Source of the DNA: Chloroflexota bacterium | Lineage (GTDB): Bacteria; Chloroflexota; UBA11872 | Direction of reading: 5' to 3' | Length of the DNA stretch: 64,000 bases | NCBI GenBank assembly: GCA_022821905.1 | Contig: JAJECS010000013.1 | Span: 1 to 64,000, forward strand | Shown: piece by piece, positions 8,085 through 17,274 of the stretch | How the letters are laid out: each line of letters opens with the position of its first letter | Numbering within the stretch: position 1 is the stretch's first letter | The notes under the pieces: model-generated | What the model was told of the DNA's origin: nothing | Databases searched by the model: none | What the model saw: the letters and a program-made list of their open reading frames with translations, nothing else | Translations under genes and position numbers: made by a program

Positions 8085-9883
8085 GTGGTCCCGGAGGCCA
8101 GCGTCTCCGCCTGCGACACCATGTCGTCCAGAATCGCCACCCCGCCCGACCAGAAGCTTGGGTCGTTCAGATCGATGCCCATCGGACGGACCAATGCCTC
8201 GGGCGAGATTGAGCCGCCGCGGCTCAGCATCTCAGTGTATGCGGGCGCGAAGGCGTCACCCCGCGCGTCATAGACCTGGAGCAGCGCCAGAACGAGCAGC
8301 TCGCCGAACGCGTAGGCATAGACGTAGAACGGCGAGTGCACGAAGTGCGGGATATAGCTCCACCAGGTGCGGTAGTCGTCGGTGAGAGTGACCGCGTCGC
8401 CATGCATCGGCGCATTGGCCTCGATCCACAGCTCGCTCAGGCGCTCCGCCGGCAGCTCGCCCTCAGCGCGGCGAGCCGCGTGGGCGGATTCCTCGAAGCG
8501 GTGCATGACGATCTGCCGGAACACCGTGGCGAAGCTGTCTTCAATTTTGCTTGCCAGCAACGACAAGCGCGCCTGGTCGGACGGCTGGGCCTCCAGCAGA
8601 CGGCGAAAGACCAGCATTTCCCCGAACACCGAGGCGGTTTCCGCGGTGGTCAAAGGCGTGTGCGCTTGCAGGTAGCCCACCCCGCGCGACAGGAACTGGT
8701 GCGCGGCATGGCCCAACTCGTGGGCCACGGTCATGACGTCGCGGATGCGATCGGTGTAGTTGCAGAGCACGTACGGGTGGGTCTTGGTCGTCGACCCGGC
8801 GCTGAACGCTCCGCCACGCTTGCCGAGGCGCAACTCCGCGTCGATCCAGCGCTCCTCGAACGCCTGTGACGCGATGCCGCCGAGCGTCTCCGAGAAGGCG
8901 GCGTAGCTTTCAACCACGATCTCGCGGCATCGGTCCCACGAGTAGACGGTGTCGTCGGCCCGAATGGGCGCATAGCGGTCGTAGTCGAACAGCTCGTCGA
9001 GGCCGAGCAGGCGCCGCTTGAGGCGGTAGTAGCGCTGCACGATGCCGAACCCGGCCTCGCAGGCGGCCACCAGCGCCTCCACGGCGGCCGGCTCGATCTC
9101 GTTGGCCAGGTTGCGGGACGAGATGGGCGCCGGGTAGTGCCGCAGCCGGTCGTCGATGGCGTGATCCTGCAGGCAGACGTTGAAGACGTAGGTGAGTGGA
9201 TGCTGGTGGGCCGCGAGCGCGGCGGTGAGGCCGGCCGCGGCGCTGCGGCGGGTGTCGCGGTTAGGGTTGTACATCTGGGCTAGCGTCTCGGCTTCGGTCA
9301 GGGTGCGCCGCTCGCCGTCGATCTCCACCTCGCAGGTGATGCGGCTGGTGATTTCGTCGAACAGGCGTGACCACGAACGCGCGCCGGTGTTGGCCTTCTC
9401 ATCCATCACCTGCTCTTCGCCTTCGGCCAGGCGATGCGGCTTGGTGCGGCGCTCGCGCTCCAGCAGGTAGGCAAACTCGGCCAGCCGCGGGTCCGCCATC
9501 AACTCGCGGGCGCGCTCGTCGTCCAGATGCACCCACTCCAAGTCGAAGAAGATGAGATGGCGGCGAATCTCGGTGCTGCGCGCCTGGGTGCTGTTGAGCA
9601 GTCGCCCCGCGGCGGGGTCGTCGCTGTGGGCCGCGTGCTGCAGATGCGCGAAGATCACCGGCGCGTCCATGAGCTCGTAGATGTCTTCAAGCTCCTGGAG
9701 AGCCTCGCGCAGGCCGGACGGGGAGAGCTCCCCGAGCCGCCCTCGATAGCGCGTGGCGAACTCCTGGGCGCGGGTGTCGGCGGCGTCGTGGTCGCGCTCG
9801 ATGCGTGGATCGTCGAGACCGCTATACAGCGCGGACAGATCCCAGACGACGCCATCGGCGGTGCTTGAGGGTGCGACGGTCAT
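8081..9883 (-). CDS. pepF: Oligoendopeptidase F-like M3 metallopeptidase
   Basis: The 600-residue protein is the usual length for PepF. The zinc motif HELGH is at about residue 388 (MTVAHELGHAAHQFL), with the glutamate ligand downstream in TTAETASVFGEML. These cytoplasmic zinc enzymes cut short peptides and help recycle them. The ATG at 9883 has AAGGA six bases upstream. It lies 56 bases after proS and overlaps the LarA-like gene, so it probably belongs to the transcription unit that begins at the cysteine T-box. Other in-frame glycine- or proline-rich frames here are antisense shadows. Confidence 0.93.
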   Translation of the reverse strand: MTVAPSSTADGVVWDLSALYSGLDDPRIERDHDAADTRAQEFATRYRGRLGELSPSGLREALQELEDIYELMDAPVIFAHLQHAAHSDDPAAGRLLNSTQARSTEIRRHLIFFDLEWVHLDDERARELMADPRLAEFAYLLERERRTKPHRLAEGEEQVMDEKANTGARSWSRLFDEITSRITCEVEIDGERRTLTEAETLAQMYNPNRDTRRSAAAGLTAALAAHQHPLTYVFNVCLQDHAIDDRLRHYPAPISSRNLANEIEPAAVEALVAACEAGFGIVQRYYRLKRRLLGLDELFDYDRYAPIRADDTVYSWDRCREIVVESYAAFSETLGGIASQAFEERWIDAELRLGKRGGAFSAGSTTKTHPYVLCNYTDRIRDVMTVAHELGHAAHQFLSRGVGYLQAHTPLTTAETASVFGEMLVFRRLLEAQPSDQARLSLLASKIEDSFATVFRQIVMHRFEESAHAARRAEGELPAERLSELWIEANAPMHGDAVTLTDDYRTWWSYIPHFVHSPFYVYAYAFGELLVLALLQVYDARGDAFAPAYTEMLSRGGSISPEALVRPMGIDLNDPSFWSGGVAILDDMVSQAETLASGTT

Positions 9884-9939
9884 TCGGAGTCCTTCCTCGG
9901 AGCTAGCGGGCGCGCCCCAGCTACTGTTCGCACGGCCGG

Positions 9940-11685
9940 CTATCCGAGCGGGGCATCTGGGCTAAGCGCGGCCAGCAGCGCGTCGTGCTCCGCCACGACC
10001 CTGGCGACCGACTCCGCGGAGGCTACTTGCTCTCGCTCATCCTGGTGGCGGAGCTTGATCTCGACGGCGTCGGCCCGCACCGTGCGCCGGCTGACCGTGC
10101 AGCGAATGGGTATTCCCAGGAGGTCGGCATCGTTGAACTTGACTCCCGCGCTCTCATCACGGTCGTCCACCAACACCGTGAGGCCGGCCGCCTCGAGGTC
10201 GTGGGCAAAGCGTTCCGCGGCCTCCCGCACCTCGTCGGCCTGCCCCAGCTGCACCAGGTGCACGTCGTAGGGCGCCACGCTGGCGGGCCAGATGATCCCG
10301 TGCTCGTCGTGATGCAGCTCCACGACGGCCGCGGCCAGTCGCGTGATCCCGATGCCGTACGAGCCCATCACGATGGGCTGCGGCGATCCGCCTTCGGAGA
10401 GGAAGTTGGCATCGAGCTTGTCGCTGTAGTAGGCGCCGAATTTGAATGTGTTCCCGATTTCGATACCGGTCCGCAACTCGAGCGCCGCACCACACTTCGG
10501 GCACGGATCTCCGGCCGCAACGGCGGCGATATCGGCAACGTGATCGGCGGCAAAGTCACGCGGATAGTTGACATTCAGCAGGTGAAAGCCAGGCATGTTG
10601 GCCCCGGCGACCAGATTGGACGTGCATTCCACAGAACGATCCACGACGACCATCACCTGGTTGAGCCCTACCGGCGAGGCGTAGCCCGGCACGAGACCGG
10701 CGGCGGTCAGTTCTTGATCGGCCGCGAGACGAAGGTCGGGGGCGCCCAGCGTCCCCCGCAGCTTGGCCTCATTCACCTCCAGATCGCCGCGAATGGCCAC
10801 GAACGCTATCTGGTCACCGGTCCAGTAAAAGACGGCCTTTAGCGTGCGGTGAGCCGGCAAACCGAGAAAGCCGGCCACGGCGGTGATGGTCTCCTGCCCA
10901 GGAGTTTCGACCTTTTCCATCGGGAGCGGCTCGGCGTCGTCGGGCTCGGGCGGCTGCGTGGTCGCCACTTCCTGGTTGGCCCCATAGTCGCAACTGGTGC
11001 ACACCACGATCGTGTCCTCGCCGGCGGACGTCATCGCGTGAAACTCGTCCGCGTCCGAGCCTCCCATCGCGCCGGCGTCCGACTCGACGACGAGGGGCTC
11101 GATCCCGCAGCGGCGGAACGCGCGCACGTACGCCGTGACGAACTGCCGATAGGTCGCGTCAAGACTCTCCGGCGACGGGTCGAAGGTGTAGGCGTCCTTC
11201 ATGGTGAACTCGCGGGTGCGCAGCAGCCCGCCGCGCGGGCGCGGCTCGTCGCGGAACTTGGTCTGAAAGTGGTAGACGCTGACGGGGAGCTGGCGGTAGG
11301 AGCCCACGAGTCGCGCGGCGAGATCGAGGGCGATCTCCTCATGGGTGAGGGCCAGCACCATGTTGCGTTCGGCGCGATCCTTGAAGCGCACAAGCTCGGG
11401 CCCGAGCGAGGCGAAGCGGCCAGTGCGTTCCCATAGCGTGGACGGATGCACCACGGGCATGAGGAGCTCTTGGCAGCCGACGGCGTCCATCTCTTCGCGA
11501 ACGACCTGCTCGATCCGCCGCAAGGTCCGCCAGCCCAACGGCAGGTAGCTGAAAATCCCAGCGCCAAGCGGACGAATGAACGCTCCGCGCACCATGAGCC
11601 GGTGGGACGCGATCGTGGCGTCGGCGGGGTCTTCACGCAGAGTGCGACCGAAGAGCGAAGACAAGCGTTGCACGGACAGCCTCAC
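9940..11685 (-). CDS. proS: Prolyl-tRNA synthetase, bacterial type with editing insertion
   Basis: This class II synthetase charges tRNA-Pro. Its 581 residues match the long bacterial ProS (about 570). Seen in order are the N-terminal catalytic half with PLGAGIFSYLPLGWR, motif 2 in TREFTMKDAYTFD, an inserted YbaK-like editing domain (about residues 230-400) and motif 3 in MGSYGIGITRL. The C-terminal anticodon-binding domain starts near APYDVHLVQLG. Translation starts at a GTG at 11685 with GAGG five bases upstream. Only 36 bases separate it from cysE, with no visible terminator, so it may be read through from the cysteine T-box leader. Confidence 0.97.
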   Translation of the reverse strand: MRLSVQRLSSLFGRTLREDPADATIASHRLMVRGAFIRPLGAGIFSYLPLGWRTLRRIEQVVREEMDAVGCQELLMPVVHPSTLWERTGRFASLGPELVRFKDRAERNMVLALTHEEIALDLAARLVGSYRQLPVSVYHFQTKFRDEPRPRGGLLRTREFTMKDAYTFDPSPESLDATYRQFVTAYVRAFRRCGIEPLVVESDAGAMGGSDADEFHAMTSAGEDTIVVCTSCDYGANQEVATTQPPEPDDAEPLPMEKVETPGQETITAVAGFLGLPAHRTLKAVFYWTGDQIAFVAIRGDLEVNEAKLRGTLGAPDLRLAADQELTAAGLVPGYASPVGLNQVMVVVDRSVECTSNLVAGANMPGFHLLNVNYPRDFAADHVADIAAVAAGDPCPKCGAALELRTGIEIGNTFKFGAYYSDKLDANFLSEGGSPQPIVMGSYGIGITRLAAAVVELHHDEHGIIWPASVAPYDVHLVQLGQADEVREAAERFAHDLEAAGLTVLVDDRDESAGVKFNDADLLGIPIRCTVSRRTVRADAVEIKLRHQDEREQVASAESVARVVAEHDALLAALSPDAPLG

Positions 11686-11721
11686 GGCGACCTCAAGCAG
11701 CCGCTCAGTGTATCGGCCAGC

Positions 11722-12387
11722 TCAGATCACGTAGTCGGGCGGATCGCGCCGCTCGCCAAGCTGACGGATCGGTTGCCGTCGAACCGGCTCGCCGCGACGC
11801 TCGACGTAGCTGGCGCGAGGCCCAACGACCGTCGAGCCGGGGGGGACGTCTTCGGTGACGATCGACAAGGCGCCAATGCGGCTGCCGGCGCCGACGGTGA
11901 CCGGGCCAAGGATGCTGGCCCCGACGCCGATGGTCACGCCGTTCTCCACGATCGGGTGCCGCCGCTTGCCGCCGATGCCGTCCTCACGCCACCACCCGGT
12001 GGCGCCCAGGGTCACCTGGTGGTACAGCATGACGTCGTCACCCACGCGTGCGGTCTCTCCGATCACCACGCCTGAGCCGTGGTCGATAAAAAAGCGACGT
12101 CCGATCAGGGCGCCCGGATGAATCTCGATGCCGCCGGTTGCCAGTCGCGCGAACTGACTGATGGCGCGGGGCAGCACGGGCACGCCCCGCACATAGAGCC
12201 AATGGGCAATCCGATGGAAGAAGAGCGCGTGCACGCTGGGATAGAGCAACACCTCCAGCACGTTCCTGGCGGCTGGATCCTTGTCGAGCACGACGCGCAT
12301 CCACTCCGGCCCGCGGCGTTTCCTGGCCGCGGAGTCCGGCGCCTGGTCCGCACCGCCGTTTCCCGGGTCGATCTTCCAATCCTCCAT
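11722..12387 (-). CDS. cysE: Serine O-acetyltransferase (CysE/EpsC type)
   Basis: The enzyme acetylates serine with acetyl-CoA, the first step to cysteine. [20 protein letters not shown] opens the short helical domain. The left-handed beta-helix follows with [39 protein letters not shown] and [19 protein letters not shown], which hold the catalytic aspartate and histidines. The short N-terminus is the EpsC form. The start is uncertain. ATG 12387 lies eight bases after the T-box hairpin, while ATG 12300 (MRVVLDKD) has a GGAG in front and would give a shorter protein. The gene is headed by a cysteine-specific T-box and followed closely by proS. Confidence 0.95.
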   Translation of the reverse strand: MEDWKIDPGNGGADQAPDSAARKRRGPEWMRVVLDKDPAARNVLEVLLYPSVHALFFHRIAHWLYVRGVPVLPRAISQFARLATGGIEIHPGALIGRRFFIDHGSGVVIGETARVGDDVMLYHQVTLGATGWWREDGIGGKRRHPIVENGVTIGVGASILGPVTVGAGSRIGALSIVTEDVPPGSTVVGPRASYVERRGEPVRRQPIRQLGERRDPPDYVI

Positions 12388-12395
12388 TACGCCAA

Positions 12396-12660
12396 GAGCG
12401 CCCATCCCGAAGGACGGGCGCTCCCGTGATTCCACCTTCCTGCGCTGCGGCCTCGCGGCACGCAACCTCAGCGGGTGCCAAGGCACCCAAGCCCGCTACC
12501 GGGGGCCAACCGGCTCGGCCTACCCACGCCATTGCTTCGGCCGAGCGGCTCACGAGGGCAATTCGCCGTCCGACGCGTACCGGCCTCGCACCGCCGCCGG
12601 CTCGCTGTCCGCGTGAAGGACGGCTACTGGTCTCGCTCAGCGCCGCACATTTGCTTGTTC
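12396..12660 (-). ncRNA. Cysteine T-box riboswitch leader of cysE
   Basis: Read on the minus strand, the leader has T-box landmarks in order. GACCAGTAG is the AGTA element. The distal stem I region is CAGCGAGCC (12596-12604) and GGTGCGAGGCCGG. The specifier loop GAATTGCCCTCGTGAG holds the codon TGC (12558-12560), which is cysteine. The antiterminator is GAAGG (12435-12439), a seven-base bulge TGGAATC (12428-12434), ACGGG, loop AGCG, CCCGT and CCTTC (12409-12413). The bulge begins TGGA, which pairs with the acceptor end of a tRNA with discriminator U, as in tRNA-Cys. A competing 12-bp hairpin with a TTCG loop (12396-12423) uses the same CCCGTCC strand. No U-tract follows it, so control could be at translation or at termination. 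Confidence 0.93.
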
Positions 12661-12664
12661 CCCG

Positions 12665-12693
12665 TACTTACGCCGCAAAGACGCGGATGTCAA
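12665..12693 (-). promoter_or_regulatory. Promoter of the T-box/cysE transcript
   Basis: On the minus strand a perfect -35 TTGACA lies at 12688-12693. It is followed after exactly 17 bases by TAAGTA (12665-12670), which can serve as a weak -10. Transcription would begin near 12658, just before the T-box stem I. The -10 is poor, so this is a prediction from spacing, the consensus -35 and position. Confidence 0.65.
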
Positions 12694-12767
12694 CCGCTAG
12701 GCCGCCGATCTCCGCGCAGGGGGCTGCGTAGAATGCTCGTTATGCACCGACACGCATTGCCGTCGCC

Positions 12768-13511
12768 ATGACGGCTGGCAGCCCAGAGGGCCCGACCCAA
12801 GGTCCCCGCCCGGCCTCCGACGACGGCGGGACGCCCAATGCGCCGCGATCGATTGAACGGCCTGCCGACATGGACTCCGGCGCGCCCGAGGCGTCGCGGT
12901 CGACGGATGCACCACGCGACCTCGACCGTCCGCTAACGCTGGCTGAGACCTGGAACGATTTCGCGGGGTGGCTGCGCCGCACGCGTTGGCAACGTCCCAT
13001 TGCCGCCGCGACGCTGGTCATTGCGGGCGCCCTGACGTGGGCCGTGATCTCCGCCATCGTGCCCTGGCCGGAGGGAATCCCAGGAACCGTGCAGCGCGTG
13101 CTGGCGATGGACATCGGCTGGGCGCCGCTGCCAATTCCGGACGATCCGCGGCTCACCGCCGATCTGAGCCTGGTGACCGCGGCCTGGGTGGGGGCGCCCT
13201 TGGTTTTGAGCGCGTTCTGGTTTGCGGCGGCGTATCACCTGGATCGCGAGAGTCGTCGGACGTTTGGCGTCAGTCGCATCCCCGGAGTGCGGCACTCCAC
13301 CGGCTACACGGCAATGGCCGTGCTGCTCGTGTTTCCGCTGATGGTGCTCGGACTCGCCAGCGGCGCCTGGGGCGTGTTCATGCTCGGAACATGGGCCATC
13401 GCCTTCGGAGCGTGGGGACCCGCGGGATTCCTGATCGCGCTGCTGGCGATCTTTGGGCTGGTGGTCCGGCTGGCCAATGCGGCGCTCGATCGTCGGGCGG
13501 GAGTGCCATAG
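12768..13511 (+). CDS. Membrane protein of unknown function, four transmembrane segments
   Basis: The 247-residue product has a polar, proline- and acidic-rich N-terminus of about 65 residues. Four hydrophobic helices follow, at roughly residues 80-100, 140-160, 180-205 and 210-235. I do not recognise the family. No convincing ribosome-binding site precedes the ATG; TAGAAT at 12729-12734 could be its -10 element. It is divergent from the T-box-cysE unit. An in-frame later start near TLAETWNDF would remove the disordered tail and cannot be excluded. Confidence 0.65.
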   Translation: MTAGSPEGPTQGPRPASDDGGTPNAPRSIERPADMDSGAPEASRSTDAPRDLDRPLTLAETWNDFAGWLRRTRWQRPIAAATLVIAGALTWAVISAIVPWPEGIPGTVQRVLAMDIGWAPLPIPDDPRLTADLSLVTAAWVGAPLVLSAFWFAAAYHLDRESRRTFGVSRIPGVRHSTGYTAMAVLLVFPLMVLGLASGAWGVFMLGTWAIAFGAWGPAGFLIALLAIFGLVVRLANAALDRRAGVP

Positions 13512-13536
13512 CCGGACCGAGATTCGGTGCGGCGCG

Positions 13537-13743
13537 CTACCCCTCGATGGCCGGTCCGAGGACCAGTCGATCGCTTTCGGGATCTTCGACGAGCAAGAAC
13601 TCAACCGTCGTATCGCTTGTAACCACAAGCCGCAGCCGATCACCCACGCGCTCGCACCCCACGGCCTCTTCGGGTGTGACATCGACGCGACGACAGGCAT
13701 CGGCATATAGGTCACTCAGTGATACGCGACGTCGTGTGGCCAA
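13537..13743 (-). CDS. Small acidic hypothetical protein
   Basis: A 68-residue frame begins at TTG (13741-13743) with GGGGGGAG seven bases upstream, a strong ribosome-binding site for this genome. The product (MATRRRVSLSDLYADACRRV...) is charged, with a beta-rich second half (DRLRLVVTSDTTVEFLLVED). It ends convergently 25 bases from the membrane protein gene. I do not recognise it; the ribosome-binding site and protein-like composition are the reasons to keep it. Confidence 0.5.
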   Translation of the reverse strand: MATRRRVSLSDLYADACRRVDVTPEEAVGCERVGDRLRLVVTSDTTVEFLLVEDPESDRLVLGPAIEG

Positions 13744-14010
13744 GAGCTCTCTCCCCCCTGCACGGTGTTTGGACGCGCACCCGGCGCCCGCCCCTACTGT
13801 GCCCCACCATACGCTGCGGAGGCGGCCCCTTCCTAACGCTGGGGAGCGGAACGACGCGCATCGCGGGGCGAAACTGCTACAGTATCGGGCGGCTCCGGGC
13901 GCGTGTAGAATGTCGGCAGCGTCTAGTCGACGTCAGATGTGCGTGCCTTCCGGGCGTACGGAGTCGCTGGGCGCAGGGGGGGCATTGGGATAGCAGTCGC
14001 TTGCCCATGA

Positions 14011-15294
14011 ATGGGGGCCTCCTTGAACAGCTTGCGTAGGTATCGGCTGTTCCTCACGCTACTTGTTGGACCGGCGCTGGTCATTGCCATCATCGTGGTG
14101 CTGATCATCACCTTGTTCGGCGGCGACGGCGAGACGGATACCACTGCCGACTCCACGACACCGACCGCAACGGCCCAACCGGGAACCGACGGCGGGTCGA
14201 CGCAACCGACGACCACCCCGCCAACGCTGCAGGTGCTGCCAACCCAGACACCAGTCATCGTGGTCACGCCGACGCCGACGGTGCCGGCCGAGCCCACGGA
14301 GACGCCGACACCGACGGCGACGCCGACACCCACCGGACCCATCGAGCACACGGTCCAGCCAGATGAAACGCTGTCCGGGATCGCCGACCTATATGGCGTG
14401 TCCCTGGATGACATCGTCGCGTTCAACGAACTGCCCAACGCCGAAGAGATTTTCGTGGGACAGATCATTGAAATCCCGACAGACCCGAGCCAACTCGCCG
14501 AGCGGCTCGACGCGCGACCCGTCGCCCTGACGGGCGTGGTGATTCCGAGCGATGGGCTGAACGTTCGCGACCAACCCAACACCGCCACCAGCACGGTGCA
14601 GTACGTCGCGCGCGCCGGGTCGCAGCTCAACCTGACGGGTGTCTTCGAGGACATCGACCAGATCCGGTGGCACGAGGTCGAGGACGGCAACTGGGTGCAG
14701 AGCCAATACCTGGAGCTGGGCGCCACGGCGGCCCCGATCCCGGACGCGCCGGCCACCGGGACCAGCACGGAAACCGGCGCGGCGCTGACGGGCGTGGTGA
14801 TTCCCGACGACGGGCTGAACGTGCGCGACCAACCCAACACCACCACCAGCACGGTGCAGTACGTCGCGGCCGGCGGGCAGCAACTCAACCTGACCGGCGA
14901 CGTGCAGGAGATCAACGGCATCCGCTGGCACGAGGTCGAGGACGGCAACTGGGTGCAGGGCCAGTACCTCGAACTGGGTGGTTCGGCTGCTCCCGCGCCC
15001 ACACCGGCACAGACTGAGACTGCCACGCCAGCGCCAACCGCCGCCGCAACGGCGGTTGCCACCGAGCCGCCGAGCGATGACGAGATCACCGCCGTGGTAG
15101 CGTCGCCGGGCGGGATCAACGTGCGCACGGAACCGCGTGTCCCCGGCGCCGACGAAGAGAGCAACGTCGCCTACGTCGCGCCTCAGGATTCGCGCCTGGA
15201 GCTGACCGGCGAAAACACGGTGGTCGACGACGTGACGTGGTGGGAGCTCGAGGACGGGAACTGGGTCCAAGGCCAGTACCTCCGGTTCGGCTAG
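14011..15294 (+). CDS. LysM protein with three SH3-like repeats, wall-anchored
   Basis: The 427-residue protein has a signal anchor at about residues 12-37 (FLTLLVGPALVIAIIVVLII). A threonine/proline linker of about 70 residues suits crossing a cell wall. The LysM domain (about residues 111-157, HTVQPDETLSGIADLYGVS) would bind N-acetylglucosamine polymers such as peptidoglycan. Three bacterial SH3b-type repeats follow at about 172-237, 258-323 and 360-427, each ending GNWVQ.QYL. No catalytic domain is present, so this looks like a wall-binding or scaffolding protein. The first two SH3b units are nearly identical in DNA as well, a sign of recent duplication. Confidence 0.85.
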   Translation: MGASLNSLRRYRLFLTLLVGPALVIAIIVVLIITLFGGDGETDTTADSTTPTATAQPGTDGGSTQPTTTPPTLQVLPTQTPVIVVTPTPTVPAEPTETPTPTATPTPTGPIEHTVQPDETLSGIADLYGVSLDDIVAFNELPNAEEIFVGQIIEIPTDPSQLAERLDARPVALTGVVIPSDGLNVRDQPNTATSTVQYVARAGSQLNLTGVFEDIDQIRWHEVEDGNWVQSQYLELGATAAPIPDAPATGTSTETGAALTGVVIPDDGLNVRDQPNTTTSTVQYVAAGGQQLNLTGDVQEINGIRWHEVEDGNWVQGQYLELGGSAAPAPTPAQTETATPAPTAAATAVATEPPSDDEITAVVASPGGINVRTEPRVPGADEESNVAYVAPQDSRLELTGENTVVDDVTWWELEDGNWVQGQYLRFG

Positions 15295-15386
15295 CCGCGC
15301 CAGCATCGACGGCGCTCAGGTCGTCGCGCTGACGTCAGGCTTCGCCTAGGGTCCTACTCGGGGACGTGCGTCCCGCGCGCGGTGGC

Positions 15387-16403
15387 TCACCGCGCGCGCA
15401 GCCACCGATCCATGAATTCCAGGGGCGACTCGGGCAGGAGCTCGTGGCCCCCGTCAAACTCGTCGCGGGCGAGCCGGTCGCTCGCCCCGGCTGCCGCGTA
15501 GATGGCCGCAAGCCGCGCGTGGGCCTGCCGCGACGCCTCGATAGCGAAGCCGCGATCGGACCGTCCCGCCTGTATGAGCAACGGACGTGGGGCGATACAG
15601 CCGTGGATATCGGGCACGTCGGCAAGGGCATAGATGCCGGGAAGAAACTGGGCGCCACAGAAATTGCCGGCGTCCAGGGCATAGGAGCGGAATGTGGTGA
15701 GGTAGCCGCTCACCACCACGGCCGCCGGGCGGTCATCGAGCGCCGCCAGATACATGGCGCGGGTGCCGCCGAAGGACAATCCGGCAACGCCGATGCGGCT
15801 GGCGTCCACCTCGGGCCGGGCCTGGAGGACATCGAGCGCGCGTTGGTCGTCCCAAAGGGCGAGCGCCATGATGTTGCGCCCGAAGAGGGCCAGCTTGAGA
15901 AAGTTGACGTTGCAACCGTCGCGACCGCCGTAGCGGCGGAATCCCTCGGCACGCTCGCCGAAGCCCGGCGCGTCGGGGGCCAGCACCACATAGCCGCGCT
16001 GGGCGAAGCGCTTGGCATTGGCGTGATAGATGCCCGGAGTGACGAGGTCGCCCTTGCCCCCGCCGTGGCCGTGCAAGGCGAGGATGGCCGGCGCGGGATG
16101 GTCGGCATCGACGCCGTCGGGCACGAGCAGCAAGGCCGGCACGTCAACGTCAGCCGCCGTGCGAAAGACGAGCTTGGTTTGCACATAGCCGGGGCCAACG
16201 GTGCGTTCCACCGCCACGGGCTCGGGATCGATGGGCGTCGGCAACGGACCGAGCAGTTCCGTCATGGCCTCCCGCAGATTGCGGCGCCATGTGGCGAAGT
16301 CGACGTCGGGTCGGAAGGCGTGGCTGGGCCGGTGCGCGTCATCCAGTCGCATGACCTGATCGTCAAACGCGAATTGCCAGTCTGGCGGCGCCGGCGCATT
16401 CAT
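15387..16403 (-). CDS. Alpha/beta hydrolase, dienelactone hydrolase/acetyl esterase-like
   Basis: The 338-residue protein has the oxyanion region LALHGHGGGKGDL and the nucleophile elbow GVAGLSFGGTRAMY (serine in GLSFGG). The likely acid is in IQAGRSDRGF and the histidine in DEFDGGHELLPE. Fold and triad place it with dienelactone-hydrolase or acetyl-xylan-esterase type enzymes. No signal peptide is seen, so it is cytoplasmic. Its start overlaps the stop of the TIM-barrel gene (ATGA, 16400-16403). The pair is probably translated together and acts in the same catabolic route, likely on a sugar or sugar ester (inference). Confidence 0.85.
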   Translation of the reverse strand: MNAPAPPDWQFAFDDQVMRLDDAHRPSHAFRPDVDFATWRRNLREAMTELLGPLPTPIDPEPVAVERTVGPGYVQTKLVFRTAADVDVPALLLVPDGVDADHPAPAILALHGHGGGKGDLVTPGIYHANAKRFAQRGYVVLAPDAPGFGERAEGFRRYGGRDGCNVNFLKLALFGRNIMALALWDDQRALDVLQARPEVDASRIGVAGLSFGGTRAMYLAALDDRPAAVVVSGYLTTFRSYALDAGNFCGAQFLPGIYALADVPDIHGCIAPRPLLIQAGRSDRGFAIEASRQAHARLAAIYAAAGASDRLARDEFDGGHELLPESPLEFMDRWLRAR

Positions 16404-17182
16404 CGGCGGAGATGCGCTTGCAAATAGGCCAGCGCCTGTGGCGCCTGCCGACTGAAGCTGTCGAACCGCTTGCCGTTGTCTTCAATGCTGACGCGGCCGG
16501 TGTAGTTCGCCGCGGTCAGCGCGCGAAGGAAATCGGGGAATCCGGCATCCGTTGACTGCGGCGGAGAGCCGGGGAGCGGCGGGACGGGCACATGAACATG
16601 GCGCAGTCGATCGCGTGACTCGGCCAGGTTGGTGAGGGGCTCATGCTCGCGCGCCATGTGCCACCAGTCGGCCAGCGCCGCCACGCGCGAGATTCCGGAT
16701 TGGCGAGCCACGACCGCCGCCTCGAGGACGGTGTTGATGTTGTCGCAGACCTCGCGCCAAAGCGGCTCGATGACGATTTCCAGGTCGTATGGCGCGGCGG
16801 CGTCGGCCGCCAGCGCCAGGAATTCGAGAATCTGGCTCGGTACCTGGTGCCGGTCGAATCCGCGCGGCGTGGCTCGGGCCGGCCCGCTGCCAAAGATCAC
16901 CTGCCGGGCTCCCAACTCGGACATGCGTCCCATCGCGGTATCCACATAGGCGCGCAGCGCCGGGACGTCGCGCTTGGGCCCGACCACCGGGTGGTGCGCC
17001 GGCACGAAGACGTTGAAGGCTTCCGCGGGCAATCCCGCATCCTCGATACGCCGCCGGATCGGCGCGTAGACCGTTTCGTCTTCGTCGGGAACCAGGTCCA
17101 CCACCCGGGGCTCGACGTAGGCGAAGCCCGCATCTCGCACCGCATCCAGCGCGTCGAGCGACGCGCAGCATCCCAGTCGCAT
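16400..17182 (-). CDS. Sugar phosphate isomerase/epimerase-like TIM barrel
   Basis: The 260-residue protein fits the xylose isomerase-like / AP endonuclease 2 fold. Metal-site candidates are the glutamate in EIVIEPLWRE, DWWHMARE, RHVHVPVPPLPG and VSIEDNGKRF. It starts MRLGCCASLDALDAVRDAG, a typical first strand and helix. It is the first gene of a two-gene unit with the downstream esterase. Such proteins isomerise or epimerise keto-sugars; the exact substrate cannot be told. Confidence 0.82.
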   Translation of the reverse strand: MRLGCCASLDALDAVRDAGFAYVEPRVVDLVPDEDETVYAPIRRRIEDAGLPAEAFNVFVPAHHPVVGPKRDVPALRAYVDTAMGRMSELGARQVIFGSGPARATPRGFDRHQVPSQILEFLALAADAAAPYDLEIVIEPLWREVCDNINTVLEAAVVARQSGISRVAALADWWHMAREHEPLTNLAESRDRLRHVHVPVPPLPGSPPQSTDAGFPDFLRALTAANYTGRVSIEDNGKRFDSFSRQAPQALAYLQAHLRR

Positions 17183-17274
17183 GCCACCACCGCCTCACGC
17201 CGCCGCGGACGATTCCGGTTCGCAAACGCTAGAGTGCCACGAGCCCCAATGCCGTTTCTGCCCGGAGATGCCGC

